The notes under the pieces are model-generated. The model ran no database searches and was not told where the DNA came from. It was given only the letters and a program-made list of their open reading frames with translations. Shown here piece after piece: positions 34,851 through 46,534 of a stretch of DNA of 64,000 bases (the stretch's first letter is position 1; the number at the start of each line of letters is the position of its first letter). The position numbers were made by a program, and so were the translations under genes. The stretch covers positions 1,984,001-2,048,000 of the forward strand of contig CM022375.1 in NCBI GenBank assembly GCA_011800155.1. The letters are read 5' to 3'. Origin of the DNA: Flammulina velutipes. Its lineage: Eukaryota; Basidiomycota; Agaricomycetes; Agaricales; Physalacriaceae.

Positions 34851-36968
34851 ATGGAATTCCGACCCACAATAGTTCAGCTATTCTGGCTTGCCCTCGCTTG
34901 CCAGCTCATCGCGGCCAACCCTATTTCTAACAACTGGATGAACGAAAAACGCTTGCTCAAGTCACGCTACGGTAGAAACGAAGAATACGACGGCGACTAC
35001 CGTGCCCGCACCGATTCACCCTATAAAGGGCCTTTTTATTACGCGCAGAAGTGGAATCACGACAGCCAATCAGAAGTGCCATTTAGATTCGAACAGCGTT
35101 ATTGGGTTAGAGATTCACATTACGCCCACGGTACGTGCAGAAAATTCATCGATCAGGCTAACTAACTCAGTTCGATCTAGGCGGCCCAATCTTCTTGATC
35201 ATCTTGGAAATGGCAGACGGTTCGTCCATCCCACTCTTTTGGTACTTCCCCTGTAACGGACATAGACTTGAAGACCATTTTCGATGAGCGTTCGATGTTT
35301 GTCAGCATGGCTACACGCCACAAGGGAATGCTAGTCGCTCTAGAACTTCGGTATCATGGGAAGAGCCATCCCGGCGACCTTGACAATGACAGGCTCACGG
35401 AGAATGAACTAGATGTGGCCATGACAACGCGACAAATGCTCGAAGACTTAGCAGCGTTTGCGAAATCTGGAATGAAAAATTATGATTTCACACCCTATGC
35501 GGCACCATGGGTCCTCGTTGGGGGTAGTATTTCAGGTGAGGAATTGACAAATGGGCCCTGATCGATTTCACTTCAACTTACTCGCAGGCTCGTTGGTGAA
35601 CTGGGCGAGACTTCGGTTAGTCTCTTTCGATACCCTTCTCGCGCTGAAGCTCTAGAACGCGCCACACAGATATCCAAACCTATTTTGGGCGGGATATGCA
35701 TCTTCTGCGATGGTTCAGGCGAAGCTGTACGTAGCATTAGATACTTTGACGTCGCTATGCTGATAACCCATTTGTGATACAGTGATTTTTGGGAATTCTT
35801 CGACTCTACCGGTAAAAAAATACCAGCAACCTGCGCAAATGATATCAAACGCGTGATATCTTACTTCGACCATGAAATTGCCAACAGAAGAGAGTCGAAG
35901 CTAAAAGAAACCCTAGGGCTCTCACAAATCGAACATATCGATGATGTTGCTTGGATCAGTACGTCGTCGCGTGCATTCAGCCTTCGCTGCTTCTAATCTG
36001 AATTCTAGTGGCGCATGACGTTGCCTTTTGGCTCGAGGTTGATTATATCAATCGGCCCTCCGCGAACAATAGATTTGATCGATTATGCGACATGCTCGCG
36101 TTGGATAGCAAAGGAGCTCGGGTACCGGCAGACAAGAGGACGTTAGATCAGTTGCTGACCGCTTGGAAGGTGTGGAATCTGAAGATACATGGGAATGAGA
36201 CAGAGTAAGTTGTTCTGAATCTCTATGCTGTTGCTTATAACTAGACTGTAGCGATACTTGGACTTCGCATGATCGCGACGCATCCAGATTTAAGGACTTG
36301 AAGATGAGTGATTGGCGAAGATGGAGATGGCTACAGTGAGTTTCCATTCATGTTCATCGTAGCTGGTCGCCTGATGTCGAATGTTCAGATGTACTGAATA
36401 TGGCTGGTTCTATGTTAGTGTTCTTAATTGTCTGTTTCAGCTCTATATATTGATAATACCATTGCGTAGACAGCCCCACCGAAAAGCATGGACCCAATTG
36501 TCTCTCAACAGCTGACACTCAAGCGTGAATTGGTGCATTCTTTCTCTCATGTCTTTCTCTTCAGCTCGGCTGATCAGTGATTACAGAGGATGTGCTCGTA
36601 TTACTTTCCAGAGACGTACAGTAAGCCTACCTTTATGGGTCCAGAAATCTCCAAGACGAATATGGAGTATGGTGGCTGGGGTTCCAAACGGGCGAAGAGA
36701 GTGTTTTTTGCAAATGGAGGAAGTAAGCATTCTACCAAGTGTTGTATGCATGGGCTGAATGTGGGCAGGGGATCCATATCTCGGTGCGAGTGTCATGGCC
36801 GAGAACTCTGGATATGTGCCTCTTGAAGGTAGCCCAGTGGTTCTAAAGAAAGATGGGCACCACATGAGTGATTTTTACAATGAAGTGGGTGGAAAGATGT
36901 CTGATATACAGGAAGCTGGACAGCGCTTTATTACACGGTGGCTGGCAGAATGGAAGGAACTTCATTAG
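34851..36968 (+). CDS. Secreted S28-family serine peptidase, catalytic residues intact (paralogue E)
   Basis: The only uninterrupted S28 gene here with a normal active site. The ATG at 34851 begins a signal peptide (MEFRPTIVQLFWLALACQLI). Landmarks: GPFYYAQKWNHD, FEQRYWVRDSHY, GGPIFLIILEMAD, LELRYHGKSHP, PWVLVGGSISG (nucleophile Ser), SLVNWARL-RYPNLFWAGY, SSAMVQAK, DFWEFFDSTGKKIP, IEHIDDVA, HDVAFWLEVDYINRPS, then YGGWGSKRAKRVFFANGGS, DPYLGASVMAE (Asp) and GHHMSDFYNEVGGKMS (His), ending RWLAEWKELH. Family members cleave Pro-Xaa bonds of peptides in the lysosome or outside the cell; secretion is inferred from the signal peptide. Multi-exon with about 50-bp introns. Groups with the split gene C/D by ELRYHG and TATA position. 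Confidence 0.92.
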
Positions 36969-37201
36969 TGTTTGTCTCCAACGTCCACATAGAATTACAC
37001 TTTGACTCGGCTCGACTAGGTTGTCCCCTGGGGTAGCGTGGAGGAAAAAACCCCACATCATTGACCAAACCACTTATTTACATGTTTTCAATGGTTTTCT
37101 CTTCCTCCCCACCCTAGGGTTTAACCTCCTACTTATTATAAGTAGTCTACTGTATATGATCTATGTAGGTCTTCAGAATACACTACACTTCCCGACGAAT
37201 A

Positions 37202-39004
37202 CTATTCCTCGTCCGATTCAGTCTCATACCCATCATCATCCACTTTCTCCATACTACTCCTCCGACTCACTTCCAGCTTCTCTACAATCAACTGCCCGCC
37301 ATCCTTCAAACACGGAATTTCCCCCAGCTTCACATGAGGTGACCACGGAACCTCCGCACGCGGATACGCCGCCACCAACTTGAAGCCCCACCAATCCCTC
37401 TTCCCGCCCATGGCATCTATAACATCCTCCACGTCCCCTGCCCTAGGCGCCGTCGAAGGATCATCTTTCGTGGCCACGTTGGCAGGAATGAACTCCGCAT
37501 CGACAAAAGCATATAAAACCGTCAACGTCGCCTCCGGAGAAAACTTTCGCATCAACCTCGCCCCACTTGGCAGACGAATCGCAACACGCAGCTTATCCGT
37601 GGGACTCTCAGCAGGGATGAGAGACCGTCGCGCCCAACGTCTCCAGATCATACGCTCCTCGGCGATCCGCTCTTTTTCATCCACCTCGCGCTGTCTTTGG
37701 AGTTCCTCTTGAGCCAAACGACGCGTCTCCGCTCGTCGCTCTTCCTCTGCGGCCTTTTCCTGAGCCATCTTGGCTCGGATTCGCTCCGTATCGCGCCTTG
37801 CGGAATCTTGGAATGCCTGGTCCTGCTGCTGGCGAAGCGTACGGTCGCGTTCCAGGGCTCGTTGGGCATTGAGAAGCCGCTCCAGGTATGGCTGCACACG
37901 CGGTAACAGGTTACCAGTCAAGTGCTCGACAAGCTTTGTCGGACTCGTGTTGGCTGCACCGTGATGTCTTGACAATACAGTAAGCGTAGGCGTTTGGGAA
38001 GAAGAAGAACGGGTTGGCTGATTGGCGACGAAGGCGATGAAGGGATAAGTGGTTGCTTGTAGCTTTTCGGAGGCGGCGTAGGGTTCGAAGTCACGCACAT
38101 CACCTCCCCACACTATGGAGTTGCTATCTGTGAGAAGATTCACAAACGTGGGATCTGTGAGTGTAGTCCTGGACGAGAGTTAGCACAGACATGCGAAAGA
38201 CATGCGGAAAGCTTACCGTTTGAACTCGTTGTCGTCGTCGTGTTCCTCGCTGACAAGGATGATGCACCCAATTCTATTCTCTCTCTGACAGCGGCGGAGG
38301 GTTTCTTCGTATGTCCCGACTACAAAGTTAGGGAGATGCTTTTGTGTTTGACCTCTGTGCGAGAGCGTGGTAGACGGTCCTGCAACGCCTGATGCGGCAT
38401 TTGTCGAAGTGCGGCCAATACAAAGAGCACCAGTCTCATCTTCCAGTTCACGAATCCAGCTGTCAATACCCCTCGAGCTTGCCCGTCGCGGTCTGGTGGG
38501 CTGATAGAAGTTGAGGGATAGGAAAGGCAGATGCGGGATAGGAATGCGAAGCACTGAGAATATGAAGCGAAAGATGGAAGACAGGAAGTGGAAGGGGTAG
38601 CTGAGGAGCGATAGGATAGCAGACGGCCTAGGATTTAAAGGAAATTCATTGCCATTTCTCTGTAGGCTGTCAGTCATAAAATTGTAGTTGATAAACTGGC
38701 CTACCTGGTTGAGGCCATCTACAACACCTTGTTCAGAGTCGTCTATTTCGAACTGTTCAATGCGCCGAGAGGGAGGCGACGGTGGCGCTGGCTGAGATGG
38801 AACGGAAGGACCGGTGCCGAATATCATGTCTGCTGCTCGCTGTGTATAGTCAGTGATGATTTTCGATTAATACCACCAGATACGCACCTCCATATTCCAG
38901 TCAACACTCGAAAGGATGCCAATATTGACTTCGTCGTCGCCGCCATTGGTGAGATCCCGAAGTTGAATGACTGCGTCGCGCTGTGTAACGGTCAAACCAT
39001 CCAT
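37202..39004 (-). CDS. UBX-domain protein, FAF2/UBXD8-like (ERAD)
   Basis: Recruits Cdc48/p97 to ubiquitinated proteins at the ER membrane. The ATG at 39002-39004 starts a UBA-like domain (LTVTQRDAVIQLRDLTNGGD ... SSVDWNMER). A hydrophobic hairpin-type segment follows (LSLLSYPFHFLSSIFRFIFS), consistent with UBXD8 membrane insertion. Then come a UAS thioredoxin-like region (GCIILVSEEHDDDNEF, FVNLLTDSNSIVWGGDVRDF, YPFIAFVA), a long Glu/Arg coiled-coil (AQEKAAEEERRAETRRLAQE) and a C-terminal UBX domain (LRVAIRLPSGARLMRKF, GGFK-type WWGFKLVAAYPR). The domain order is UBA, membrane hairpin, UAS, coiled-coil, UBX. The tail is acidic. Shares a short bidirectional promoter with delta-COP. Confidence 0.9.
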
Positions 39005-39193
39005 TCTGTTGTTCACTGCTCGTTCAGCCTGCTAGAGAGCGTCCTTTATCACTGGATACGCTTTACTTGCTCTCAAAGACGCGCTCTACAGCGGCGGACG
39101 GTGATGGTAATGAAGAGAGGAGTATAACCCTAACCCTAGGGTATTGACACGTTCTTCTTCTTACCACCACCATCGTTCTCGTTCTCTAGCAAA
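39005..39193. promoter_or_regulatory. Bidirectional promoter with telobox between UBX gene and delta-COP
   Basis: Only 189 bp separate the two divergent start codons. At 39128-39141 it contains CCCTAACCCTAGGG, two telomere-type CCCTAA units meeting an inverted GGG. Telobox/AACCCTAA elements are known promoter sites in plants and fungi for housekeeping and translation-related genes; the protein bound here is unknown. A TTCTTCTTCTTACC pyrimidine tract follows toward delta-COP. Confidence 0.55.
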
Positions 39194-41103
39194 ATGGCAA
39201 GCTGAAGACGCAGATGCCCTTGATTTTACTCATTAAACGCTTCTAGGTCGTGCTAGCAGCGTCAATTTGTACAAAAGGCGGCAAAGGTACGTTCCCATGC
39301 GCGAAGAAATCGCTAAAGTAACCAACTATACAGCCGTTATTTCCCGCCAGTTTCGCGACATGTCGAGGACTCGGATTGAATCTTTGCTGGCGTCGTTCCC
39401 CAAGCTGATTCCGACGGGCACCCAGCACACGACGGTCGAAACAGCGGACGTGCGCTATGTCTACCAACCGCTGGAGGATCTATACATCCTCTTGATCACG
39501 AATAAAGCATCCAACATCCTTCAGGACATTGACACTCTTCACCTTTTTGCGCGCGTTGTCTCCGACCTCTGCCGCTCTGCAGACGAACGCGAAATTCTCA
39601 CCAAAGCGTTTGAGATCCTCGGTGCATTCGACGAGGTTGTCAGTCTTGGCTACAGGGAAAATGTTACCTTGCTTCAGGTCCGCAGTGTCCTCGAAATGGA
39701 AAGTCACGAAGAGAAAATCCAGGAGATCATCGCCAGAGTGAGTTTCTCACATACTGCCATGTCTACCAGGCTTATCGTCGACAGAACAAAGAAGCTGAGG
39801 CCAAAGAAGAACTCAAACGACGCGCCAAACAACTCGAGATGCAGCGCAGGGAGCAGCAGCGTCGAACGGCATCTGGTACGGGTGGCATGGGCGGTTACAT
39901 GGGCGGGATGGGTAGTGGAAATGCGTACTCTCAAGTTCCCCGCTTCGAGCCTGCGGAGCCGACTCTTTCACGTCTCACTTCCTCGTCTCCTGCGCCGACG
40001 TCTTCGCGAGCTCCGGCCTTCAAGGGCTCTGGTATGAAATTGGGAAGCAAAAAGACGAGACAGGCGGATCTCTTGGACGCGCTCGGCGGTGAAGCGATTC
40101 CCTCGCCTTTGCCTAAGCTCTCTGCTCCTTCTACGCCCGCTGTGGGCCATGCTCCAGCATTGACCAGAGATACGGGCCGAGGAAATGTACCAGAGGTCGA
40201 AGTTGAGAGGTGAGTAAACTCAATCACCTGGAAATTTCTTCCTAACTCTCCCTCTCAGCGTTCACGTTGTTATTAAGGAACAGCTTACCCTCAGCATCTT
40301 CCGCGATGGAGGTGTAGAAGCCATGGAACTCAAGGGCGACATGATACTCAATATCACCGATGAATCTGTCGCCCATGTCAAGCTTACGCTCGCTGCCCCG
40401 CCAACAGACTTTGGTGGCCACGCTCTGCAGTTCAAGAATCACCCCAACACGAACAAATTCACTTCCACCCAATCGGATAAAGTTATTGCCCTCAAAGATT
40501 CTGCGAAACCATTCCCACTCAACCATGGTATTGGTGTATTGAAGTGGCGCTATGCGGGTACGGAAGAGGACAATGTTCCTCTTTCTAGTAAGTCGAATAG
40601 TCCATCCAGTTTCTGTTTGCTCAATCCAACCCCTAGTCAACTGCTGGCCTTCCCTTTCTGGTGACGGAACGTGCGAAGTGAGCATAGAGTACGAGTTGGA
40701 GAATGCAAATGTCACTCTTTACGACTTGGTAATCTCTATTCCTCTCCCGTCAGTGACTTTTTTTCTCTCGTTGACAGTCTGGCTTACTGACGATTACTCT
40801 AGTGATGGCTCGTACCCTACCGTATCATCACATACCGGAGCATGGTCTCTGGAGCCGTCCTCGCATTCGTTGGCATGGTCTGTGCCCATAGTTTCGCCCA
40901 CAGATGATACCCGTTCGGGGTCTATGGTCTTCAACGTCGGCGGGGACGACGTCGAAGCCTTCTTCCCCGTTCAGGCCAAGTTTGTTGGACAAGGCAGCTT
41001 AGCGGGCGTGGAGATTGAGTCGGTGCAGACGACGACTGGGGATGATGAAGTTCCGTTCTCAGTTGATGCGACGGTCGTTGCAGAGAAGTATACTGTCGTA
41101 TGA
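39194..41103 (+). CDS. RET2: Coatomer subunit delta (delta-COP)
   Basis: Subunit of the COPI coat that drives retrograde Golgi-to-ER vesicles. The family begins M-V-x-L-A-A-x-x-CTK-x-G-K. Here VVLAASICTKGGK starts at 39247 after an acceptor, and the initiator is supplied by an ATG-only first exon (39194-39196) followed by a GC-AG intron (39197-39246). Next come AVISRQFRDMSRTRIESLLA (longin domain), the DLYILLITNKASNILQDIDT helix, a coiled-coil (AEAKEELKRRAKQLEMQRRE), a Gly/Met linker, a conserved ADLLDALGGE segment, and the C-terminal mu-homology domain (LTLSIFRDGGVEAMELKGDM, VLKWRYAG, CEVSIEYELENANVTLYDL), ending AEKYTVV. Full length; the gene appears intact. Confidence 0.93.
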
Positions 41104-41310
41104 TGCGTAGACGGCATTGGCAAATGGATATTGATGATACATGCATCGAAAAGTCACCGCTCATTCGCTGGTTCCAACATGGGTAGTTGGCCTTCCTTCT
41201 CTTTTCTAGCTTCTTTTCTCTAGATCTTAGTGCTGAGTCCTCAGAATCCGAATATTCTTGCTCTGAATTTTGTGATTCGAACAACTGAGTACTTATCCTC
41301 TCCATCGTCC

Positions 41311-43451
41311 TATTTCTGCTTATACCAGTTATCTACCCAGACTCTGATGTATCCCTCGGCCCTTAGTTGAAAAGAGTTCATGGGGCCATCTGGCACTTCA
41401 CTCGCAAAATCACTGAGGTGGTGCGCCTCTTCCACGAACACCACAACGGATCCTCTCCTCTTGACGGGTTCGGATTTACCCTCCATAGTTAAGCCAATGT
41501 TTGGATCGTCTGGGTAGAGATTTCAATACCGTCCGAGGATTGAGCACTGACACTCACTACCGCCAATCATGTATACTACTCTTCTCGGTATCTTGGAAGA
41601 GCCCCCATAAAAGAAATTCGTTTTATCGGTATCCGGGCCCCCTTTTCCCTTTAGTTTAGGGAAGTAGTTTTTGCAGATAGTCTGAGAGAACATTGCATAT
41701 CAATCAGCCCGTTCAATAAATGAGATGCTGGAGGTCATACCCATTCGCGATTGGAGGTCAATTGCTTCGATACGATCTTCTTAACCCCTTTACGATCGTG
41801 TTGGCGAGTCTACAGACATTAGGGTGGTACCATACACAGTTAGAATATATCGTACTTACCTTGAACCAACCAAGCTCGTTGCATCTATCCCAGTAAATCA
41901 ATGTCGTCGGTGAATCAACATTGTGCAACTCACTGTAACCACTTAATCACACGTTGTCCTTGGCCGCTATATAACTGAATATCGGTATACTCTGCACGGC
42001 GCGGATCATGGCTACTCCATTGATCACTACAATATGCCTATCAGTTTACCGTGGATGAATCTGGCGGTGGGACAGCACACCTGGTCATATTCCCATATGT
42101 TTCCGTATTCCAACGCCCCCATGCTCTCAAGGCCCGGCTCCGATGGTCTTTACCTCCCTCGTCTCGTTCGAGTGCATTGCAAAATTTTTCAAATCGATAT
42201 TTTTCATTGTGTGGCAATGGGGTCAGGTAATCAACTTTCAGCCAGGTTGCGATGTCAGCAGAAACTAGAAGTTGGCGTTAGAAACACAGACAATTTGGAT
42301 GTGCTTATATCGCGACATACGAATTTCAGCAATGTCATCCAGATGTTCGAACTGTGACAGTCTCAGCTTCATTACTACCTCTTCGATCTCCGCTTTGCCA
42401 TGATCGGCAACTACGTCGTCGAAGTACTCTACGACTGCAGCGACATTTTTCGCACAGGATTTGGGCATCTTGTTGGCTACGGAGTCCCAGTATGCCCTGA
42501 AGAAACTAAAGAAATGTAATGAGGATACTGCCGATTTGGTCACTGACACAAACACACACTCCTTGGCTTTAACCATTGCAGAGGAGGCGTAGCCGGCCCA
42601 AAATATCTCTGGGTATCTGTGAAAAGAAGTAGCAGGGTTTGTGGGCCGTCCCATAACGACTGCACTCACTTATTCATGGCCCAATGCACGACCCCACCTG
42701 ATGGTTAATCCCCTAAGTCACTGCTCCGATGTAGATGTGTCGACTGACCTGAATAACCGCCGCCTATTAGAACCCACGGGACTGTGCCTCTGTTACCAAG
42801 AGAGCCAGCACTTAGGGCTCCGTTGTTCATTCCAGTTGAGGCGAAACGTCGTAGATCGTTCAGGACTTGGCCTATCGTCAGGTACTCCAGATTCTCCTCC
42901 GAAAGATCAGCGATATTGGGGAAACTTTCCCCGAAGTACCGATGCTCGAGAACGACAAGCATTCCGCTATTCTTCATTGCCATGCGGTTGAACATTGAAT
43001 TACTATCCAGCATATTCAGGATGTCTAAAAACGGCAGTAATATCAGCATCACGAAGAGAAAAGAAAAGTGAAAGTTGCTAACTTTCCGCATTGGTTTCGC
43101 CGGAAACAACCAAGAAGACGGGACTGCCTAAAGGCGGAAATGAGAGACAGAAGAATACGTCTATATATATGTACCTTGCCTATAATGCATATTTTTGACC
43201 CAGTAGCGTTGATAAAAGAGCGGAGATCCTGGTACGGTACCTCTGTGGTCCAATTTTTGGGGAAAGAAGAAAGGGCCTTGAGTCTCATTAGTTGATACCG
43301 TAAATTCGTTGTGCCTATACTGTGAGGATGCTTCTCGTTGGGATATCCTGAGCCGTATGAGCCTTGGACTGCTAGTAGAAACCAGTTTGGCAGCCACCAG
43401 TTGAACAACGAGGATGAAATGCCATAAGAATGGAAAGCCTCGAAATTTCAT
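41311..43451 (-). CDS. Secreted S28-family peptidase homologue without catalytic Ser (paralogue G)
   Basis: Signal peptide MKFRGFPFLWHFILVVQLVAA, then QGPFFFPQKLDHRG, FYQRYWVKNMHY, GSPVFLVVSGE, VVLEHRYFGESFP, PWVLIGGGYSG, YPEIFWAGYASSAMVKAK, AYWDSVANKMPKSCAKN, the C-terminal DDPNIG, AHHLSDFASEVPD and RVWVDNWYKQK. The catalytic Asp and His motifs are both present, but the nucleophile position in GGGYSG is Gly. The following Ser is two residues downstream and does not occupy the nucleophile position. Predicted to be secreted and inactive as a serine peptidase, though possibly still able to bind peptides. TATA-like CTATAAG at 43494-43500; shared element at 43529-43545. Convergent with delta-COP (about 210 bp between stops). 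Confidence 0.88.
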
Positions 43452-43493
43452 GGTGCGCTAGATCTGCACGAAAAGCCCACCCTGCCAGCCATT

Positions 43494-43500
43494 CTTATAG
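43494..43500 (-). promoter_or_regulatory. TATA-like box of S28 paralogue G
   Basis: CTATAAG on the gene strand, 43 bp upstream of the ATG. Confidence 0.55.
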
Positions 43501-43528
43501 TTACACCGAGATGTCAGAGTGCGCGAAA

Positions 43529-43545
43529 GTCCGTCGACAGAGACC
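43529..43545 (-). promoter_or_regulatory. Shared upstream element, S28 paralogue G
   Basis: Gene-strand GGTCTCTGTCGACGGAC, 78-94 bp upstream of the ATG; closest to the copy before paralogue I. Confidence 0.4.
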
Positions 43546-43724
43546 AGGAAATTTGCAGACTGCTGTGCGTGCGGTAACAATTTGATCGAAAAGGCAATGC
43601 CTGACGCCGATATCGTCAACGATCCTTGGATTGAGTCCTGACGACACGGTATATATAGTTGATATCTGATGGTTGCAAGTTGATTGAGGGCGATCGGTGA
43701 GTTCTGTTGTGTTGGAGTTAGCGG

Positions 43725-44240
43725 TTCACGTTCACGTAGAAACAGGTTTCGATGCACTCAACGGTTCCCATTGCTTCGTGGCGATCAGATCCATGGGATT
43801 TACATTGAGGCAAAACTCTTCTGAACAACCGCAGAGAGTGCTTACTGACTAGCTGGGCGACGGATTGAGGCTGTATAGGCGGAGATAGATAAAATTGATT
43901 ATAATATGCGCCACAATGGTGCTATTTTATTTTCTATCTAAAAGTCCATGTTCATAGGATATTTGGGTTAGTATAACGAAGGTTTACTCACCAACAGTAC
44001 TTAGTGTTAATGCCCGAGCTCAGTTCAAATGCTATTACCCTCGGGCCTCAACGACCCCCGGAAGCCTGTTTGTTGCGGAACCATCTGGTCGAAGTAATTT
44101 CGGCTTCCCTTGAGAGTTGTACAGTAGGTGTTTATAGAGTACTGATGGTGTCGAGGTCGAAGGAGGAAGGAGAAGGAGAGCGGTCGTTGGTCGTTGTGGT
44201 TTGAGGTAAAGATGCCGGGCCGATCATCCGTGAATACAAT
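43725..44240. repeat. S28 upstream region duplicated at 30.5-31.0 kb
   Basis: Two blocks (about 43725-43790 and 44155-44240) match DNA upstream of the S28 relic at 29.95-30.18 kb with similar spacing. No gene seen in this interval. Confidence 0.55.
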
Positions 44241-44302
44241 CCATTTTCTTCCCCCGTTGTCTTACTCTTCAGAGCTTCAGCCTACAATAACAATGAATAG
44301 TA

Positions 44303-46439
44303 TCATCTAGAATACCATTCATCCACCCAAATTTTGATATTCGCTTCGCCATGGCGTTGAAATCTATCCATCGACCCTCCGATTCTAGTCCTCAGATCAC
44401 CCATATGATACCCCTCCTTTGCATATCCAAACTGTCCACCAGGATCGTTCCTGAGTTCTGGAGCCATAAAAGTCACGTCAATGTACGGATCCTCTTGAGG
44501 AGCAAGATTCAGTGACATTCACGTTGATTAGGTTCGAGTATGAACACTCACTACCGCCATTCATGTAATACACCCTATTCGCCGGCCCATTCCAGCCACC
44601 ATACATCTCGTTTATCACGTCGGTATTGGGGCGAGCTGTGGCGTCCCGATATCGCTGGGGGAAGAAGTTTTCGCAAATTCTCTGCGAGCAATGTTCCAAG
44701 GGAGAATAGATGATAGATCAAGTGGAGCTTACTAATTCACGCACGAAGGTCAACTGTTCCGAAACAACAGTGAAACCTCTAGTTATCTTCCTGCTGCGCT
44801 CCGGGGCTGTCTAGGTAGTATGTGAGATGCTGATTTCAGGTTGGTTGAAGTCAAGAGGGAACTCACCCGAAACCAACCAAGCTCGTTACAGCTGTCATTG
44901 TCAGTCAATACGTACCGGTACACCTACATAATGTGGTCACTCACTGTAACCAATGGACTGTACGCGGCGACACGGCAAACATTCTGATGTCAGTGTATTC
45001 CGATCTATGCTTGTCGTGACTACTCCAACCTTCACTATAATCAACTTGTCAAAAGTCCTTTCCGATCGCAAAAGATGATAAACTTACTTGGGGATTATAT
45101 CTCTGTTACGTACCTTATTCCAATCATTCCAACCTGAGAGTACTTGGGTAAGTGTTCCATGGGAGATTGCTTCGCAGAACCTAGCGAACACCTGCGTCTT
45201 TTCATACTCGACGAACTCGTTACCTACATTTAAGAAGTCCACCATGTCGTCCGATACTGGTTCCGAGGGTTAGGAATGTGGGACCACTAAAATGTAGGAT
45301 GCGTCGACGTACATACACGTGCGATATCATCTGTGTGTTCAATCTGTGATAATCCCAACCTACGTCTGAATTCTTTCAATGTATCGTCGTTAACGAGCAG
45401 TGTCCCATCAAACTCTTTTGCAGTTGTCGCAATAGCTTCGGCACAGGGTTCGGGAATTATTCGTGACATTCTGTGCCAGAATTGCCAGAAGTCTCTAGGA
45501 GACATAGCACCAACATGAGTATAGGTTGTTGCGATGATGAGTAACGTAAATCATACCCCTTTGCTCGAACCAATCCGGAGGACGAATAGCCAGCCCAAAA
45601 TAAGGATGGGTACCTGTAAGACTGTGTTATCATCATGCTGTGTGCTGTGTCAATCCGCCCTTACTTACTTATTCTTTGCCCAGTGTACCAGTCCACCTAC
45701 ACAGACGAAATGAGTTGACATTCAACCCCGCGTACATGGACCAACTGACCTGCATAACCGCCACCTACTAGAACCCATGGGACATCTTTGGCCCGCAATG
45801 CTTCATTGTCCATTCCATTCGAGGCAAATTGATATATGTCGCCCAGAACTTGACCTACTGTCAGATACTCAAGATTCTTCTCCGAGAAGTCCTCGACGGG
45901 AAAGCTATCCCCGAAGTATCGATGTTCGAGGAGGACAAGCATTCCCTTGTTTTCCTTTGCCATGCGATATAACATTGATTTATTGCCTAGGAGTCCCAAT
46001 TGATCTAGAAAGATAGCCACCAAATCAGCACCACTGTAAGTATTATGGGGATTAAGGAAAGAGATTGACCGGGTTGACTAGCATCCACCATGCCCCCAAT
46101 AATCAAGAAGACAGGACCATCTATTGGACGAAAATATGGCATTTAATCATGAGTATTCAGCAAGTCTCAGGACTCACTGTGCGCATGGTAGTAGTCATAG
46201 ACCCAATAACGCTGGCGGAAAGCGGCCGGTATCTTTCTTTTGCTGCCGTGGTTTACCTTCTGCCAAAAATCAAAAGGCCCTTGGACTTCGCGGGTCCTTG
46301 TGTACCTGTCATATCGGTAGCTGGATGGGGCTTGTCGCTGCATATTTTTGGCCTTGCCACCACTGAAAACGAATCCTGCGACGATTAAGTGACTAGAGAG
46401 GAGAAGATGACAGAGGAATTGAATAGTTTTGAGTTTCAT
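44303..46439 (-). CDS. Secreted S28-family peptidase homologue without catalytic Ser (paralogue H)
   Basis: The ATG at 46437-46439 gives the signal peptide MKLKTIQFLCHLLLSSHLIVAG; an upstream in-frame ATG at 46475 would put 12 extra residues before it and is less likely. Landmarks: VQGPFDFWQKVNHG, FRQRYWVYDYYH, DGPVFLIIGGM, VLLEHRYFGDSFP, PWVLVGGGYAG, GLVHWAKN, LFWAGYSSSGLVRAK, DFWQFWHRMSRIIP, IEHTDDIAR, YGGWNGPANRVYYMNGGSE, EDPYIDVTF and EGYHMGDLRTRIGG. Asp and His motifs are kept (YHMGD), and the nucleophile position is Gly (GGGYAG). TATA-like sequence at 46482-46489 and a weaker copy of the shared element at 46520-46534. Confidence 0.87.
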
Positions 46440-46481
46440 GAGTGATGAGACGTGTACCCGATATCTCGACTTCACCTGGCA

Positions 46482-46489
46482 TACTATAT
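46482..46489 (-). promoter_or_regulatory. TATA-like box of S28 paralogue H
   Basis: ATATAGTA on the gene strand, 43 bp upstream of the ATG. Confidence 0.5.
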
Positions 46490-46519
46490 GGTCGAAACGG
46501 GCTGTCAGGTTGGGCCAAA

Positions 46520-46534
46520 GTCCGTTGGCAGCGG
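46520..46534 (-). promoter_or_regulatory. Shared upstream element (weak), S28 paralogue H
   Basis: Gene-strand CCGCTGCCAACGGAC, 81-95 bp upstream of the ATG. It keeps the ACGGAC half seen before paralogue G but has lost the GGTCTC half. Confidence 0.3.

Noticed and set aside
39128..39141. CCCTAA units as sign of a telomere or chromosome fusion
   Set aside because: Only two units, inside a promoter between two housekeeping genes; a telobox is a simpler reading.
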